A DNA stretch of 64,000 nucleotides. Source: Nectonema munidae (Eukaryota; Nematomorpha; Nectonematoida; Nectonematidae). The DNA is taken from NCBI GenBank assembly GCA_030549495.1, contig JAUIRK010001052.1:3162001-3226000 (forward strand). Reading direction: 5' to 3'. This document shows positions 35,358-45,985 of the stretch, one piece after another; the first letter of the stretch is position 1; each line of letters starts with the position of its first letter. Below the pieces are notes generated by a model. The model was not told the origin of the DNA. It saw nothing but the letters and a program-made list of their open reading frames with translations, and made no database searches. The position numbers were made by a program, and so were the translations under genes.

Positions 35358-36137
35358 AGGAATTTGCTTATTAGAAGGTTATGTTGATTTTGGATGTGTT
35401 GTGTGTGTTTAATTTGGAATTCGCAATGTTTGGATGTAGCGTTGTGGTGATTGTGACAATTAAAGCATGAAAGTTTTGTGGAATCATTTTTGAAGATGCA
35501 TTCCGATATAGAGTGGCCTCGATTTCCGCAGTGATCGCAATTTGGTGATGCAGCTTTGCATTTGTTCGTTGAGTGATTGTGTTTTAGACAATTCTGGCAT
35601 TGGCGATGTAATGGTTTTGCTAAGGTTAGAGTGAGAATGTGATGGTCAACAAAGAGTATAGGAGATTTAAGTAGATGTTTAAAAATGTTAGGGTTGCTAG
35701 GTTCTAATATAGCACTATAAGAGAAGGTTCCTGTGTTACCGGCTTGGCGTACTGTATTAAGGGTGCCAATATTTTTTAGGTTTAAGTTTTCGTTTGCTAT
35801 GGTTTCGGAGAGAGAAGAAAGTGGTGTGGTTATAGGTATGCTTCTAAGTAGGAAGCGGGGTTTGAGGATAGGTAAATCTTCGGATTTAATGCCGTTATTT
35901 TGGAGAGTTTGATGTGCTAGTGCTTTTTCTTCAGGTTTAGAGAATTGGAAATAAATAGTGCCACTATTTGAAGACCGTGTATTAGAGATGGTAAGTTTGT
36001 TTTTATTGGTTTCTAAGTTTTTGACTATTTTTTGTCGGAAGGCAGCTTTCTCGGCTTTAGAGTCAGAGGGAGTAGGGGGGGCTATTTTTAGGGTAAGCTC
36101 ACTATTTAGAGATGACTTAGACTTAGGTGGAGAGGGT
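35351..36137 (-). CDS. LINE copy B ORF1, 5'-truncated
   Basis: Open through about 262 codons to the junction at 36,138, with no start codon because the copy is cut there. It carries GTIYFQFSKPEEKALAH, FLLRSIPITTPLS and three CCHC-type knuckles (CQNCLKHNHSTNKC, CDHCGNRGHSISEC, CFNCHNHHNATSKHC), in the same order as copy A. The stop codon overlaps the ORF2 start in ATGCTAA. Confidence 0.8.
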
Positions 36138-36141
36138 TTTT

Positions 36142-37867
36142 GTTATTCACCTTCACCAGTAACTCTCAACAAGAAAATTTCACCAAATCCTCTTCATTTC
36201 TACTAAGGCTACAAGAAAGAGCAAACACACATAAGATATTCTTTAACTCCAGCAAAACAAACCTCATTCACTTTACACGCAGACGCATAGAACATTTACC
36301 CCTTCATTTAAATACCTCTACTTCTATAACTGCATCAAAGACTATAAAATATCTAGGACTAAACCTTCAGTCCAACCTAAAATTTTCAATACACTTTAAA
36401 AAAATATACCAAAAACTCTCAGTCACCCTTTTTTCACTTAAAAGCGCTATCTCTTATAAATGGGGCCTCCGTCCCAAACACACCAAATACATATACACAT
36501 CCTTAATCCTCCCAGTAATTCAATACGGAATTCTTTCCTGGGGCATCTCCTTAAAACACCCCACAACCATACATTTTCTTAACAAGATACACCGTCTCTG
36601 TCTACTTTGCATCACCAACGCATATCGTACTACTTCCACACAATGCCTAGAAATTCTAACTAACACCCTACCATTACAACTTCAACTTAAAAAAACTATT
36701 ATTAAGCGCTTCATCTTGACATACAACAACTTAATTCCCCCATTTCATCCGATCACACCCCACCACAATACTCCATCCTATTCTTTCTACTCACATCTAT
36801 TAGCAAAATACGCTCCAAATATTGCTAACTACCTAGTTCATCCCTCGATACACCCATCTCTTTTAACTCACCCATCTGCACAAAACCCTCTCAAAACATC
36901 CATATGCAAAAATAATTTTTTTGCAAAACAATCAATTTCATACCTTCGCTCTACTTCTTCACCAACCTCCCTACGCATCTTCACAGACGCCTCAAAGAAG
37001 TCCCTAAGTACCTCCTTTGCTTACGCCTTCTTCAAAGGCTCTTCCACTAGCCCCTTTTACACCCATCGATCCCAATTAAATCCTCTACTCTCAATCCTCG
37101 AATGCGAAATCTTTAGCCTTTTACACGCCTGCACTACAATCACTAACAACATTAACCACTTCCTTCCCCACTTTACTACAATCCATTTCTATACCGATGC
37201 ACAAAACATAATCCACGATCTCTCTCTATCACACAACATCCCATTTCCCTCCTTTCAACTCGCCTCCTCCCTAATCAATCTTACCAAACATTTCCACATA
37301 CACCTATGTTGGTGCCCTGCTCATCTAAACATACCAGAAAACTCCCTCGTAGACTACTTAGCCTCAAACTTACACCTAACCTCCCACATTCCTCTCAACT
37401 CCCTACCGCTCAAAACCTTTCTAACACACATTCACTTATCCACTCTAGAAGAATGGCAGATTTCCATATCTTCATCTCAAAATGCACTAATATCCTCTTT
37501 ACCACACATCAGCACAATTCACACAACTTTCAAAAACAAAAAATTTACACCACCTCGTTCAACCATTCGTTGGCTATCAGGCCATTGCCCATGCAAAGCA
37601 TATCTTTTCCGAATTAAAGTAAGCGAAAATCCATACTGTCGTTTCGGATGCGACACAATAGAAACGCCATACCACCTCATATTCACATGTCAAATCTTCT
37701 CTTATCATCGCCAAGATCTTCTATTTCGCTGCCTTTCTTTACTTAACAGATCTCCAACAACACTCTCAGATCTTCTGTTACACCCAACACTACTAAAATC
37801 CCTAGCAACCCTCATTGACACCATTGAAACAACTCTCACCACCGTCGATAACCCTATAACAAACTAA
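36142..37867 (+). CDS. LINE copy C ORF2, RT end, RNase H and zinc motif (forward part)
   Basis: Open for 575 codons. It begins within the RT (LFTFTSNSQQENFTK), the same point at which copy B ends, then has the thumb (YLGLNLQSNLKFSIHFKK), RNase H (FTDASK, ECEIFS, YTDAQN, CPAHLN, DYLASN) and the zinc motif (SGHCPCKAYLF ... ETPYHLIFTCQ). The first codons come from the inversion junction and are not a real start. Confidence 0.85.
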
Positions 37868-37947
37868 TCTGCTTTTCTCTTCTACTTTTAGGACAACCTA
37901 CCTCTACCAACATCTGCATCTTCCTTAACCAACTCTCAAGCTTACGC

Positions 37948-37977
37948 GAGCATATCAGCTCACGCTGGAAAGTGCTT
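37948..37977 (+). other. 3' UTR hairpin, copy C
   Basis: AGCA...TGCT outer stem with inner CAGC/GCTG. It is placed as in copy A, just before the (CCTA)n tail at 37,986-38,003. Confidence 0.5.
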
Positions 37978-38104
37978 TGAAATCCACCTACCTACCTACC
38001 TACCTTACTTATTTTTAATTTTTGTTTAAATCTATTGTTAAAAGTCCTCCAAGTTTGAATTTTAGCCTTTTTATTTCAAAATATTTATTATTTGAGTTTC
38101 GTCT

Positions 38105-38470
38105 TAATGTGACATTTTTTTAAAGATTCGTATAATTTTTTAATGAATGAATTAGAACAAATAAATTTTTCCTACATATATTTTTATTTACATTTACTGT
38201 GTAAAACCCACCTGAATCAAATGAAAAACTTCATATTATATCCAGATATATTTTTATAATATTTTTAAAACTTTATCATAATTTTAATTTTAAATGTGAA
38301 ATTTTTTTTAAGATTCGTGTAATTTTTTAATCAATGAATATGAACAAGTAAATTTTTACTAAATATTTGTTATTTTTACTCTACTAAAACCAACCCTGAA
38401 CCTAATAAAAAACTTTCTATTATATCCAGATATTTTTTTATTATATTTTAAAAACTTTCATCCTATTTTA
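38105..38470. repeat. 187-bp tandem repeat, two diverged copies
   Basis: Two AT-rich units, with GATTCG(T) at 38,125 and 38,312, share long blocks including TATATCCAGATAT and an AAAACTTTC-type block. The period is 187 bp. They fill the gap between two LINE copies and may be a small satellite. The second copy is cut by the tail of the minus-strand LINE. Confidence 0.65.
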
Positions 38471-39345
38471 TAGGTAGGTAGGTAGGTAATAAGATTTCGA
38501 AGCACAATCCGAACTGAATCGATATGCTTGCAGTGCTGTGTTTCTTGGAAATTGAGAAGTTGGAAGGAGTTAAAGTTATTCAACAAGAAAATAAAAAGAG
38601 TAGGATCAAACAAAGATTATATATGAAGTTAAGATGGATAATTTGTCGGCAGGATAGTAATTCGAGGTTCAATAATATGAATTAACTTATTCAGTTTAGC
38701 GAGAAGGGTTGGGTAATAAATAAGGTTGTGCAGAGAGTTAGGAAAATGGCCTAGTATACGAACAGTTGAATCAATGAAATCTTCGCAGGTTGAGTGAGTA
38801 CATTGACACGAAAATATAAGGTGGAAGGGTGACTCTGAACTTTCGTGACACAGTCGACAAAGAATCTTTCGAAATATTCCGTTGAAATAAATATGGGTTA
38901 CAAGAAAGATGGCCCGAGAGCCATCTTATGAAGGTCGAGTTATTTTAAAGTTATTTTGAATCCATGTAGAATGAATTGCGTGGAGATTGGAAAAGAAGGA
39001 GGTAGATCGGGTTTAGAAGAAATGTTTTCCAAGTTCCACATTCTATAAATGTGGTCGATTGATGAAGAATTGAAAGCTTTGAAGTTAAGAGAAAACGAAA
39101 AAACAGGTGAGAGATTACTTGCTTGCATGGCTAAAGAAATCTTTTAAGTAAAAGCTTTTTTAGTTGAAGATGAAGAGGTGTGATTTCAAGCGAACTCGTT
39201 GAAGTAGATCGGAATGCCTTATATATACAGAGAAGACAGAGTCGATGAATTTTGGAGAGGAGATGAATCGAAGATGGATCGATGAGAGCTAAACCCCCAG
39301 ATAAGATTCCATATTGATTGATGGGAAGGACAATACAGAATAGAT
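38471..39345 (-). mobile_element. I-group LINE, copy D: short, internally deleted
   Basis: Minus strand: (CCTA)n tail at 38,471-38,489, the 3' hairpin at 38,500-38,529, a SGHLSCNPYLF zinc-region remnant near 38,930, and the RT thumb (YGILSGGLALIDPSS, LLSKIHRLCLLC) at about 39,190-39,330. Only about 200 bp separate thumb and zinc region, so the RNase H domain is deleted. Stops and frame changes are frequent; this is an old copy. Confidence 0.7.
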
Positions 39346-39354
39346 AAAACGAGA

Positions 39355-39516
39355 AATCTTTCACATCTGATGAGATATCCTTAACAATACTCGCCATATC
39401 ACTATTAACTTCCCCTATTTTGTTTAAATAATGACCCTCTATATTTTTTAAGGCTGTAACCAAATCACTATTATAAATAGCATCATTCGGCTTAGCACGT
39501 TTAGCAGTTGGACAAT
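39355..39516 (-). CDS. Possible exon or ORF1 remnant next to LINE copy D
   Basis: Minus-strand frame DCPTAKRAKPNDAIYNSD, then a helical stretch with LKNIEGHYLNKIGEV and MASIVKDISSDVKDF. It follows GTATCGTAG, a possible acceptor, and runs into the LINE. It is unlike the LINE proteins here. It may be an exon of a host gene or the coiled-coil ORF of another element; I do not recognise it. Confidence 0.25.
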
Positions 39517-39879
39517 CTACGATACAAATAAAATTAAAGCAAAGGTAGCTTACTAACACAATGAACGATAAAAATATAACAAAATGAAAAAGGAATGTAA
39601 AAAAATAAAATGAGTTAATAACTATTAAAAGGTTAATTAAAGGTCAGGAAACGCAATCAATTCAGTAATTTTTTTTCAATCTTTTGTTGTATATAAGTGT
39701 TAAAAAAATTAGGAAAATATATCGAAAAAATTAATCGAAAACATCTCATCGAAAATGTCTAGTTTAAAAAATCGAAAACATAATTGCCAAAGAAATTATA
39801 ATGGTAAAATTATTACGCCAATTCTAACCCTAACCATGAAATTCAAGTATAAAAAGTTAAATTTTTATTTTCAAGGTAC

Positions 39880-39951
39880 ATGGGGGGGGGGGGGGACACC
39901 AAGGTACAATGGGGGGGCGGCCCCTCAGGCGCCAGCTTAGCTACGCCTCTG
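39880..39951 (-). mobile_element. hAT-like terminus with G-run
   Basis: Read from the right on the minus strand: CAGAGGCGTAGCTAAG, then a G/C-rich stretch with a run of 14 G on the plus strand (about 39,883-39,896). A similar terminus, CAATGGCGTAGCCAG followed by a G-run, is at 59,820. CAGNGGCGTAGC starts are common in hAT-type non-autonomous elements. The opposite end was not found. Confidence 0.45.
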
Positions 39952-40173
39952 TCAATCCAAGTCTTGTAAATTTGTGGAAAAAAGATGTTAGTCGAAAGCA
40001 GCGCTCTAATTTTGTTTCAAATAGTAGTTCAAATCGATTACTTTTCCCAGTTTATCAAGGTGCTACATTAAAGATATGCATTACAATACTATTCATAGGT
40101 TTTATTATATTTTTAATCCTTCTCCATATAACGTGTGCCTAGTAGGCTCATAAACGATTTAAAACCTCTAGAC

Positions 40174-40648
40174 CAGTGGTTCCCAACCTTTTTTATCCCG
40201 TCCCGTTCCCCCTTTTTCAGTCACTTTTTTTACCTGTGGACCTCTACAACTGAATAGTTTGAGCCAACAAATTTAATCAAAGATTTTTATGCAAAAAATT
40301 ATTGTAGTCATCTTATTAAATCGTATATGCTTATTCATATGAAATCAAAGAAATCGTAAAGCCTGACATAAAATGTGAATAAAATTTTTTCCCAATTAAA
40401 ATAGAAATTTTTCAAAAATATTGTAACTAATAAAAAGCATACATAAAGATTCAAAATATGAAACTTTAAAAAAGGGAAAAAATATTTATTTAAAAAAGCT
40501 CTAAATATGTATATTTATATTGATTTGGAAAATAGAAGTATACTAAAGGAGATTCAGCATAAGTAGTTTGAAGTAGAATTTCCATGGACCCCTTGAAATT
40601 CTTCCATGGATCCCTAGGGGTCCATGGACCCCGGGTTGGGAACCACTG
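40174..40648. mobile_element. hAT MITE, 475 bp, 8-bp target duplication
   Basis: Inverted ends CAGTGGTTCCCAACC and GGTTGGGAACCACTG, with a perfect CTCTAGAC duplication on both sides (40,166-40,173 and 40,649-40,656). Eight-base duplications and CAGNGGTTC ends are hallmarks of hAT. No coding. A 3'-deleted relative is at 60,886-61,257. Confidence 0.9.
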
Positions 40649-40700
40649 CTCTAGACAAATCACACATAATAACCACTGCTCTAGACAAATCACACATAAT
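40641..40700. repeat. Perfect 30-bp tandem duplication across a hAT border
   Basis: Two identical 30-bp units (40,641-40,670 and 40,671-40,700). Each holds the last eight bases of the MITE, the target duplication and 14 bases of flank. It therefore arose after the MITE inserted. Confidence 0.95.
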
Positions 40701-40996
40701 ATTCAATCACTCACTCTTTGCGATGTATTCTTTCTAACGACTTTTTTCTTTCTTTCTTTATCATTGATATATTGCTTTCACTTGATTTTTTGATTGATTG
40801 AGTCAAACAAGTTTTCTCTTGATAAACGCCGTAATGTGCTTGGCAGACTCTTACATGCAAGTGCGTATGTATAGAAAGCATACACTATAAAAAAAACTTG
40901 CATATATTACACTTGTCATTTTTTCATTTTTGTTCATCTGTTTATTTTCATTTTTATTTGTCTTATTTTGACAACATTTCCTATTTACTCTTTATT

Positions 40997-41275
40997 TGTA
41001 TTGTGTTACAAATGCCCAAATCCAAAGTTACTGTCCAGGATATTTCCTTTATAAATAATTGTAATGAAAGTGATCTTGAAAATATTCACTTTATAAGTTC
41101 AAATTCTGAATCAGATCATTTTCCCCTAAAAGAGAGCGATTCTGAAAACAGGAAGAATGTTTTTGTTATCAAAATAGCGATAAATCTTCGCAAGAAAAAG
41201 ATTTTACATGCAAAAATGGAACTAACTGGTCTTCAAGTTATTGATATAAAAAATATAAAAATTCAAGTTTATTGA
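40997..41275 (+). CDS. Acidic frame, possible leader of the piggyBac at 46 kb
   Basis: From an ATG near 41,010 the frame reads MPKSKVTVQDISFINNC and a Ser/Asp/Glu-rich run (SSNSESDHFPLKESDSE). This resembles the acidic leader of piggyBac transposases. The rest of a piggyBac transposase lies 5 kb to the right, beyond the CR1-type LINE. The LINE may have inserted into that element, but the left end of the piggyBac was not found, so this is a suggestion. Confidence 0.25.
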   Translation, partial: CIVLQMPKSKVTVQDISFINNCNESDLENIHFISSNSESDHFPLKESDSENRKNVFVIKIAINLRKKKILHAKMELTGLQVIDIKNIKIQVY

Positions 41276-41334
41276 TATGTTTTTTTTTCCTGTTTCGCTA
41301 CAAGTTTTTAATGGCGGAAAAATAAGTTTTACTT

Positions 41335-41605
41335 ACAATATTTAAATTTTATTCTTAAAATTAAAGTTTATTTGAAATTACGTGTTTGTATTTTTAATCA
41401 ATAATTTGTAAATTTGTTTTTTACAATATGAAATTTTATTTTCAAAATTTAAATTTATTTGAAATTACGTGTTTGCATTTTTTAAATAAATAATTTGTAA
41501 ATTTATTTTTTTTTTTTTTTTTTTTTTATTTTGAAATTTTATTTTTAAAATTTTAATTTATTTGAAATTACGTGTTTGAATTTTTAAAATAAATCATTTG
41601 TAAAA
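41335..41605. repeat. Three tandem units in the LINE leader
   Basis: GAAATTACGTGTTTG recurs with spacings of 87 and 103 bp (CGTGTTTG at 41,381, 41,468 and 41,571). Surrounding AT-rich sequence repeats with it. The array ends just before ORF1 of the LINE. The third unit is expanded by a T-run (about 41,503-41,527). Confidence 0.8.
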
Positions 41606-41620
41606 GTTTTGTTCGTATCA

Positions 41621-42733
41621 ATGTGTAATTGGCTTTGTTCCCAGTGTTCGAGAGATGTTTATACTGACAACTCCGAGGTTAATGAAAGCAAACAGATGGT
41701 CCAATGCTTTAATTGTGATAAGTGGCTTTGTTATCTCTGTATTGGATTAAAAAATGATTTCAACAAGATTTACGATAAATATTTTCATTTTGGCTTTAAT
41801 TTTATTTGCAAGGCCTGTGTAGCTTTAAAAAAAGAGAACAATCTCAATAAATCCCAAGCATCGGACATTGTTATTTCTGAGAATTCTAAAATTGATCTTT
41901 TGATCGAAAAAGTTGAATCACTTGAGCAAAGCGTCAAAGCAGCTTCTCCTTTGATCAATGAGTCTAAACCTATCAAACGAGTGACTACTCCGACTTATTC
42001 AGATGTAGTAAAGAAAAATATTAATACTCTTATTGTATCAAAGGATGATGTCAGTACTGATTTTGTCAAAAATTCTTCAAAATACCTGAAAGATGTACAA
42101 GTTGCTTCTTTCAATAACCTTAAGAAAAAATTTATTTTTAAGTTCAATGATTCCGAGAATCTGAAAAAAGCAAACGAAATTTTTTCTCAAAAAAATATAA
42201 AAGCTGACGAAGTTAAAAAATACTTACCAAAGATAAGTCTTAATTTACCCTCTACCTATACAGAAGCATTTGTGACGAATTCTATTTTGGCTAAAAATAC
42301 TGAAATTCAGAATTTATTTCAAGATGGACATTGCTTCAAATTACTTTTTTCTAAAAATACAAAAGTTCCTGATAGAAAGCTTTTTATTTTTTCTATTTCA
42401 ACAGAAATATTCAAATCTCTTTCTAAAAATAATTTCAAGGTGTATTTTGATTTGAGTAGATGCAAAGTGTATCCATATGTTTTTCATAAGCAGTGCTCCA
42501 ACTGCTGCCTTATTGGTCATACTGCATCAAATTGTAAAAAATCCTCAATTTGTAGATACTGCAGTGAATCACATAATGGGAGTAATTGCTCTAAATTAAC
42601 TAGTGAAAATATTTGTACAAACTGTAAATCTAAAGGCCTATCAGATTTTTCTCACTCTGCTCTTGACTTCAATTGTCCCCTTGTTCAAAAGGAAATAAAA
42701 AAGATTGGTATGAATACATTATATTATGACTGA
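41621..42733 (+). CDS. CR1-type LINE ORF1: PHD-like finger plus zinc knuckles
   Basis: About 370 residues from ATG 41,621. N-terminal PHD-like finger: WLCSQC, then VQCFNCDKWLCYLC and FICKAC, a spacing often seen in ORF1 of CR1-type LINEs. The middle is a Lys/Ser-rich linker and an RNA-binding-like region. The end has CCHC-type knuckles: CSNCCLIGHTASNC, CRYCSESHNGSNC and CTNCKSKG. The stop TGA overlaps the ORF2 start (ATGACTGA, 8 bases). Intact. Confidence 0.8.
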   Translation: MCNWLCSQCSRDVYTDNSEVNESKQMVQCFNCDKWLCYLCIGLKNDFNKIYDKYFHFGFNFICKACVALKKENNLNKSQASDIVISENSKIDLLIEKVESLEQSVKAASPLINESKPIKRVTTPTYSDVVKKNINTLIVSKDDVSTDFVKNSSKYLKDVQVASFNNLKKKFIFKFNDSENLKKANEIFSQKNIKADEVKKYLPKISLNLPSTYTEAFVTNSILAKNTEIQNLFQDGHCFKLLFSKNTKVPDRKLFIFSISTEIFKSLSKNNFKVYFDLSRCKVYPYVFHKQCSNCCLIGHTASNCKKSSICRYCSESHNGSNCSKLTSENICTNCKSKGLSDFSHSALDFNCPLVQKEIKKIGMNTLYYD

Positions 42734-45700
42734 GTTGTTAAATAAAGTACCAAATGGGTGTTATAGTTTCAGTTCTAACAACAGCTTTTATCATCAAAAC
42801 CAAATCAATGAAGAGAACTTCTTCACTGATCGGTGTTCAAGTACGAGTGGATACGTTCAACTTAATAGTTTTAATATTATTAGTATTAACGTACAGTCAC
42901 TTAATAGCAAATTTGATGAATTAAACATGTTTGTTCAAATGTTTCACCGTACATATAATCGTAGCATTCAAGTTTTATGTGTTCAAGAAACATGGGCTGG
43001 CGGCAATACCTCTTATAATATTGAAGGGTATGCATTTGTAGGTTATTTTAGCGGGCTTAGTAAGCATAGTGGTCTGGGGTTTTTCATTGAAAAAATCTTA
43101 CTTTTAAAATATTAAGTAAACACTTTTCTCCTGACAGTTTTGAACATTTTTCCATAGAAATTCAAAATTTTTCTGGGAAAAACCTCATTATACATAACTT
43201 ATATCGTAGACCATGCTTTATTTCTCATGTAATTGACAAGTTTCGTGAATACTTAGACTTCGTTCTATCTACAACATCTAGCTCTTCATTAAATATCCTT
43301 GCAGGTGATTTTAACTTTGATATTTCTAAGTCTTGTTGTAACGCGATGAATTTTGTAAGTGACTTTTTGATAAATGGATATAAGCACTGTATTAACCTTC
43401 CGACACGCCCTTCTTCAGGTAGTGTTATTGATAACTTTCTTGTTCCTAACTTTCTTTCAGCATACAAATCTATCGTTATAGAAACTAATTTCTCTGATCA
43501 TTTTCCCATTTGTCTTTCAATTAACTTGGAAATAAAACACTCACCTAGTTTAAGATCAGTTTTTGATAAGTCTATTTTTATATCAGAGTATTATAAAATT
43601 AATTGGTCATCTTATATTGAAAACCTCAAAAATAGTCCTGAATCTCTTTTTGAGAAAGTAACTTCTTTGTTTTCTTCTTGTGTTTTCAATTCACAAAAAA
43701 CTGTTCCGTATCATGACAAAACAGGGTACAAAGTTATACTAAAACCATGGATGAAGCCCGAAGTACTCGAATTAATTAAGAATAGAAATTTTCTATTTAA
43801 GAAAATTAAGAAGTTAAAACATAATTGTCCATACTTGAAAAACAATTTTATAAGACTTCGTAATTATATTAAAAATAGAATAATATTTCTGAAAAAAGAA
43901 TATTATAATTCGTTTTTCAGATCAAACAGAAGTTCGAAAGAAGTTTGGTCAAAAATTAATTATTTTATCAAGCCTAAAAGTGAAAAAATAGATAAACTCG
44001 AAATTGATACAGGGGAATTCGTTTTTGATAAACAAGTCATTGTTGATAAATTGAATGATTCTTTTATTTTGCCTAGTTTAAGCAAAAATGACTATTTTGT
44101 GTTAGCACAAAAACAAAGTAAAGAGATTTTCTGCTTGAATTCTATAAATGAAAATGATGTTCTTGTTGCCATACACAGTTGTTCGTCCAGTAAGTCGACA
44201 GATGCTTACGGTATTAATCTTGAACATATAAATTTAGTTCTGAATAGCTTTACCTCAGTCTTAATGAACTGCTTTAACATTTGTATCCAATATTCCAAAT
44301 TTCCTCCAGCTCTAAAGTTGAATAAAGTCGTTGCAATTCCTAAAAAAGCTGATAATTTCAATCTATCAAATTTCAGACCAATTTCAATAATCCCAATCTT
44401 TGCAAAAATTTTTGAAAAAATAATTTTTTCTCAAGTTTCAACTTTTTTAAGGGAAAAAAGTTTATACTATGACAAGCAGTTTGCTTTCAGACAAAATTTC
44501 TCTACCGAGTTACTCCATAGTTATCTCATTGACAAAATCATATCCTATTTAGAAATCAAAAAATCTGCCGGGTTAATTTTTATTGACCTCACCAAAGCGT
44601 TTGATTCGATATCTCATAGTATTTTATTATCTAAGCTATCTGATTATGGATTTTCTCAAATGTCTTGTTATTTTTTTTCATCGTACTTAAAAGATAGGAA
44701 ACAATTTGTTTCTCTTGGAAGTATATCTTCAGACATCAAATGCTTAACTCGAGGTGTACCTCAAGGATCGATCTTAGGGCCGTTATTATTTTCGCTGTAC
44801 ATCAATGATTTACACAAATCCTCTGACTTTTTCAACTTTGTAATGTACGCTGATGATGTCACTCTACTCTTTGATTACGATCTCTCAAAAAGTAATATTT
44901 ATAAGACGAATCTACAGAAAGTTTACAAATGGTTTGAGCGCAATGATTTGTCAATTAATGTAAAGAAAACTAAAGCAATGATTGTAACAACAAGTAGTAC
45001 AGTTAATTGCGCGTTATTCGATGAAAGCAACATATGCGTTGTTGATAGTTTCAATCTTCTTGGCTTATATATCGACTCCAAGCTAAAATTTAATGTACAT
45101 TTGAATCACCTGAATCTTAAACTTAGCAGAATTATTGGCATATTGAAATATGTCAAAAAAATCTTTCCTTTGCATGTAAGAATAATTATGTATAAGACTA
45201 TTTTTCTCCCTCATTTAAACTATAGTCTCATTAATTTTGCGCATTCCAACATTGAACATTTAGAAGCACTGAATCGAAGAGCACTCAAAATTATCTGTGA
45301 CTTAAGCAAGTACTCTCATTCTGATCATCTCTTCCATGAACATAGCTTACTCAAAATTAAAGATCTGTACAATATGAAACTCGGCCTCTTTTTGTTCAAC
45401 TGCTTAAATAATCACAGTGAAAGCTTTTTTCAGGATATAATATCCTATGATGTCAGAAACGCATATAATTTTAGAGTACCATCAAGATTAAAGAAACCAT
45501 CATACAGATTGCACCTTTCACATCAATCTGTCATGTATAAAGTCCCATCGTTTTATGATGTCTACCGCCATGTCATTGGTGAAAGCTGTTCTTCAGTCAA
45601 AAATTTTAAAAGACTGTTTAAAGCAAAGATATTATCTACCTATCCTGCAAATTTAAAATGCGAAAAAAAAAATTGCTTCTCTTGTGTAGCTCGAACTTGA
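42726..45700 (+). pseudogene. CR1-type LINE ORF2: endonuclease and RT, one frame change
   Basis: About 990 residues if read through. Endonuclease: ISINVQSLNSKFDE, VQETW, LAGDFNFD and SDHFPICLS. RT: NFRPISIIPIFAKIFEK, FIDLTKAFDSISH, RGVPQGSILGPLLFSLYIND and the catalytic MYADDVTLLF (about residue 707). It ends in KNCFSCVART with Cys residues typical of the C-terminus. The first frame closes near 43,115 and the second resumes just before it (ILSKHFSPDSFEHFSIE), so a single indel in an A/T run near 43,100 is the only break seen; from 43,346 the frame is open to the end. Confidence 0.8.
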
Positions 45701-45985
45701 AACTTCTTCATTTGAAAGTCCCGTAACAAATATTCATATTTCTTTATCATATTTTTTTTTCAATTGTAATGTTAGATCTCCTGAAGCGGTTTTTATAAAC
45801 CTTTGGAAACTAACAAAATCATAAGTGTTTTTTTTTTTTTAATGTTTTTTTTTTATGTTATGTTCTAAATCTATGCCTGTTCTATAAGTAAATATAATGT
45901 ATATAGATATACTATATTTATTATGCTCTAAAATATTTTAATAAATTTTTCTTCTTCTTCTTCTTCTTCTTCTTCTTCTTCTTCA

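Larger units (their letters stand above)
33221..38016. mobile_element. I-group LINE, split copy (B inverted + C forward), one target-site duplication
   Basis: The 5' part of the element lies inverted (33,234-36,141) and the 3' part lies forward (36,142-38,003), ending in a (CCTA)n tail. CTTACTTATTTTT is present on both outer borders (33,221-33,233 and 38,004-38,016). This is the layout produced by twin priming. About 111 bp are present in both parts (33,234-33,344 and 36,142-36,253), with about six differences. Confidence 0.8.
41335..45985 (+). mobile_element. CR1/Jockey-type LINE, nearly whole
   Basis: Tandem-repeat leader, ORF1, overlapping ORF2, 3' UTR with T-runs, and a (TTC)n end at about 45,950-45,985. 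Both ORFs are open except for one frame change in the endonuclease. No RNase H domain, unlike the I-group copies. Base use is T-rich on the sense strand, also unlike them. Confidence 0.8.
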
